In this document: in pieces, positions 62,954-64,000 of the stretch | How positions within the stretch are numbered: position 1 is the stretch's first letter | How the letters are laid out: each line of letters opens with the position of its first letter | Translations under genes and position numbers: made by a program | Assembly (NCBI RefSeq): GCF_014200605.1 | Contig: NZ_JACHCE010000002.1 | Span: 53,300-117,299, forward strand | Length of the DNA: 64,000 nt | Reading direction: 5' to 3' | Source: Pedobacter cryoconitis | GTDB taxonomy: Bacteria; Bacteroidota; Bacteroidia; Sphingobacteriales; Sphingobacteriaceae | Notes under the pieces: generated by a model | Databases searched by the model: none | The model's input: the letters and a program-made list of their open reading frames with translations, nothing else | Told to the model about the DNA's origin: nothing

Positions 62954-62998
62954 GTGATTAGAATCACTAATCTTATATCAATTCAATCGATCGATTGA
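62954..62998. promoter_or_regulatory. Two palindromes upstream of the TetR gene (candidate operators)
   Basis: GTGATT-AG-AATCAC (62954-62967) and the perfect 16-bp TCAATCGATCGATTGA (62983-62998). The second ends one base before the -7 box TAATTTTG (63000-63007). The arrangement suits autorepression by a TetR dimer. Confidence 0.6.
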
Positions 62999-62999
62999 T

Positions 63000-63007
63000 T
63001 AATTTTG
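63000..63007 (+). promoter_or_regulatory. -7 box for the TetR-efflux operon
   Basis: TAATTTTG lies 17 nt before the ATG at 63024, next to the palindromic operator. Confidence 0.55.
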
Positions 63008-63023
63008 TCCCATCAAATCACAA

Positions 63024-63644
63024 ATGGAAAAGCCAGACAAAAGAACCAGCATTCTAATCGCTGCTCAAAACCTGTTTTCTGAGATGGGATACGAAGGAAC
63101 TTCCACCCGCCAGATTGCTAAAGAATCAGGGGCAAATATGTCCATGATCAATTACTACTTCGGATCTAAAGAAGGTGTGTTTCTTGAAGTTATCAATGAA
63201 AGAATTAAAGGTTTCAAAGCACAACTCGATAGTATTCAGGAAGATCGTATTCTACCCCTGGAAAAATTAGTCAAAGTAATTGAAGGATACACCCAAAGAA
63301 TTATGTCAGATATTCCTTTACATAAAATGATGCTTAGAGAAATCTCCCTGGCACAGCGCCCTGAGATGTGTCTTAAATTAAAAGATGCGATGTCAGGAAA
63401 TATGCAGGTCATTGAAAACATCATTGAGAATGGAATTGCAGAAGGGGCCTTCAAACCCATAGATATCCGGATGCTGATCGCAACCATTATGGGTACGATA
63501 ACCAGTGTAGCTACAATGCCGTCAAAAATCACAGAAGGATCTATTTTAGACATTAACATCCCAAAAGACAAAGAAATTTTAACCGACCGTTTAATCGCAC
63601 ATCTGAAAGACTTGGTCACCACCTATTTAACACCCCAGAAATGA
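63024..63644 (+). CDS. TetR/AcrR family transcriptional regulator
   Basis: A 206-residue repressor with an N-terminal HTH (GYEGTSTRQIAKESGANMSMINYYFGSKEGVF, described here in short parts: helix 2 TSTRQIAKE, recognition helix NMSMINYYF) and an all-helical ligand domain. It overlaps the TolC-like gene by four bases and so probably represses this efflux operon and its own gene through the palindromes. Confidence 0.92.
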   Translation: MEKPDKRTSILIAAQNLFSEMGYEGTSTRQIAKESGANMSMINYYFGSKEGVFLEVINERIKGFKAQLDSIQEDRILPLEKLVKVIEGYTQRIMSDIPLHKMMLREISLAQRPEMCLKLKDAMSGNMQVIENIIENGIAEGAFKPIDIRMLIATIMGTITSVATMPSKITEGSILDINIPKDKEILTDRLIAHLKDLVTTYLTPQK

Positions 63645-64000
63645 TACACAAAACAATTAAAATGAGTTGCTTCGCTCTCTTGCTGCCAGGCATGCTCTAT
63701 GCACAGAATGTAAAGAAACTGACGCTGCAGGAGGCGATTCAGTTAGGGATACAAAACAGCAAAAACCTTAAGCTTTCTCAGAATAAAATTGAAGAAGCAA
63801 TGGCAAAGCTGGATGTCACCAAAGACAACTCACTCCCGACCGCTAAAGCAAGCGTTATGTATAATCATGCAGAGATCCCGGCCAATCAATTGGTTCTGGA
63901 TGGCGGTAGTCCTATATTTTTACCTAAACGCGCAGATGCCTTTGTAGGTACAGCCTCAGTTCAGCAACTGGTTTATGGTGGCGGTAAACTGAAGTATGCC
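63641..64000 (+). CDS. TolC-like outer membrane efflux protein (3' truncated by the window)
   Basis: The first 120 residues of an outer membrane efflux protein, with a signal peptide (LLLPGMLYAQ, cleavage near residue 22) and the OEP start LTLQEAIQLGIQNSKNLKLS. Start at 63641 overlaps the TetR stop; a second ATG at 63662 is possible. The rest of the pump, such as MFP and RND genes, would follow beyond the window. Confidence 0.85.
   Translation, partial: MIHKTIKMSCFALLLPGMLYAQNVKKLTLQEAIQLGIQNSKNLKLSQNKIEEAMAKLDVTKDNSLPTAKASVMYNHAEIPANQLVLDGGSPIFLPKRADAFVGTASVQQLVYGGGKLKYA

Overview
The window looks like a contiguous piece of a Bacteroidota chromosome, most likely Pedobacter or a close relative in the Sphingobacteriaceae. 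The reasons are moderate A+T content, genes mostly without Shine-Dalgarno sequences, many upstream TAnnTTTG -7 boxes, an arginine cluster built around a succinylornithine-type transcarbamylase, and family-typical genes (DUF2911, UPF0173, CPBP, M28, hybrid sensor kinases). I see no phage, insertion sequence, CRISPR array, rRNA or tRNA gene. The genus is inferred, not proven.

Layout. 1-4050: the Gln/Arg-rich 3' end of a gene, prfC, and a three-gene ABC exporter unit. 4112-15600 (minus): a near-complete arginine biosynthesis cluster (GNAT, argG, argC, argD, succinylornithine transcarbamylase, secreted alpha/beta hydrolase, argB, proC, M20 deacylase, argH, PLP aminotransferase). 16140-19576 (plus): M28 peptidase, old yellow enzyme, YbaB, UPF0173 hydrolase. 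19795-25291 (minus): polA, CPBP protease, then tag, an AhpD-like protein, an alkyltransferase-like protein and trmB. 25430-28864: GDP-fucose synthase, oxyR, sod, tadA. 28870-35810: CsaA-like protein, rRNA methyltransferase, bestrophin, NdpA-like protein, TerC, and an ECF sigma / anti-sigma / DUF4097-like operon. 35958-46599: aspS, two serine hydrolases, TlpA-like thioredoxin, a YtxH/holin-like envelope cluster, an NtrC-type regulator, enoyl-CoA hydratase and glnS. 46678-49312: amidase lipoprotein and an M49-like peptidase. 49380-56276 (minus): a six-gene signalling locus with CheB, CheR, stand-alone receivers and two hybrid kinases. 56397-64000: zinc metallopeptidase, gltX, a sensor kinase overlapping a DinB gene, a thioesterase, a Crp-type regulator, an SMR transporter, DUF2911, and a TetR regulator leading into a truncated TolC-like efflux gene.

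How the genes work together. The arginine cluster encodes every step from glutamate to arginine if the GNAT protein is the N-acylglutamate synthase. Residue 90 of the transcarbamylase is Val, which points to N-succinyl rather than N-acetyl intermediates. A perfect inverted repeat before the first gene is the best candidate operator. oxyR and sod converge on a shared hairpin, and the oxyR promoter sits between two near-consensus OxyR half-sites spaced about one helical turn wider than the classical site.

The most unusual structure is a family of three intergenic elements (19690-19776, 27600-27690, 40791-40878). Each has perfect 25-30 bp inverted arms whose sequence is unique to its site, around a conserved core of about 36 nt that is itself a small hairpin. 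All three lie in the same orientation, 14-18 nt past the stop codon of a minus-strand gene. I do not recognise this family. Several other convergent junctions carry long perfect palindromes without the core.
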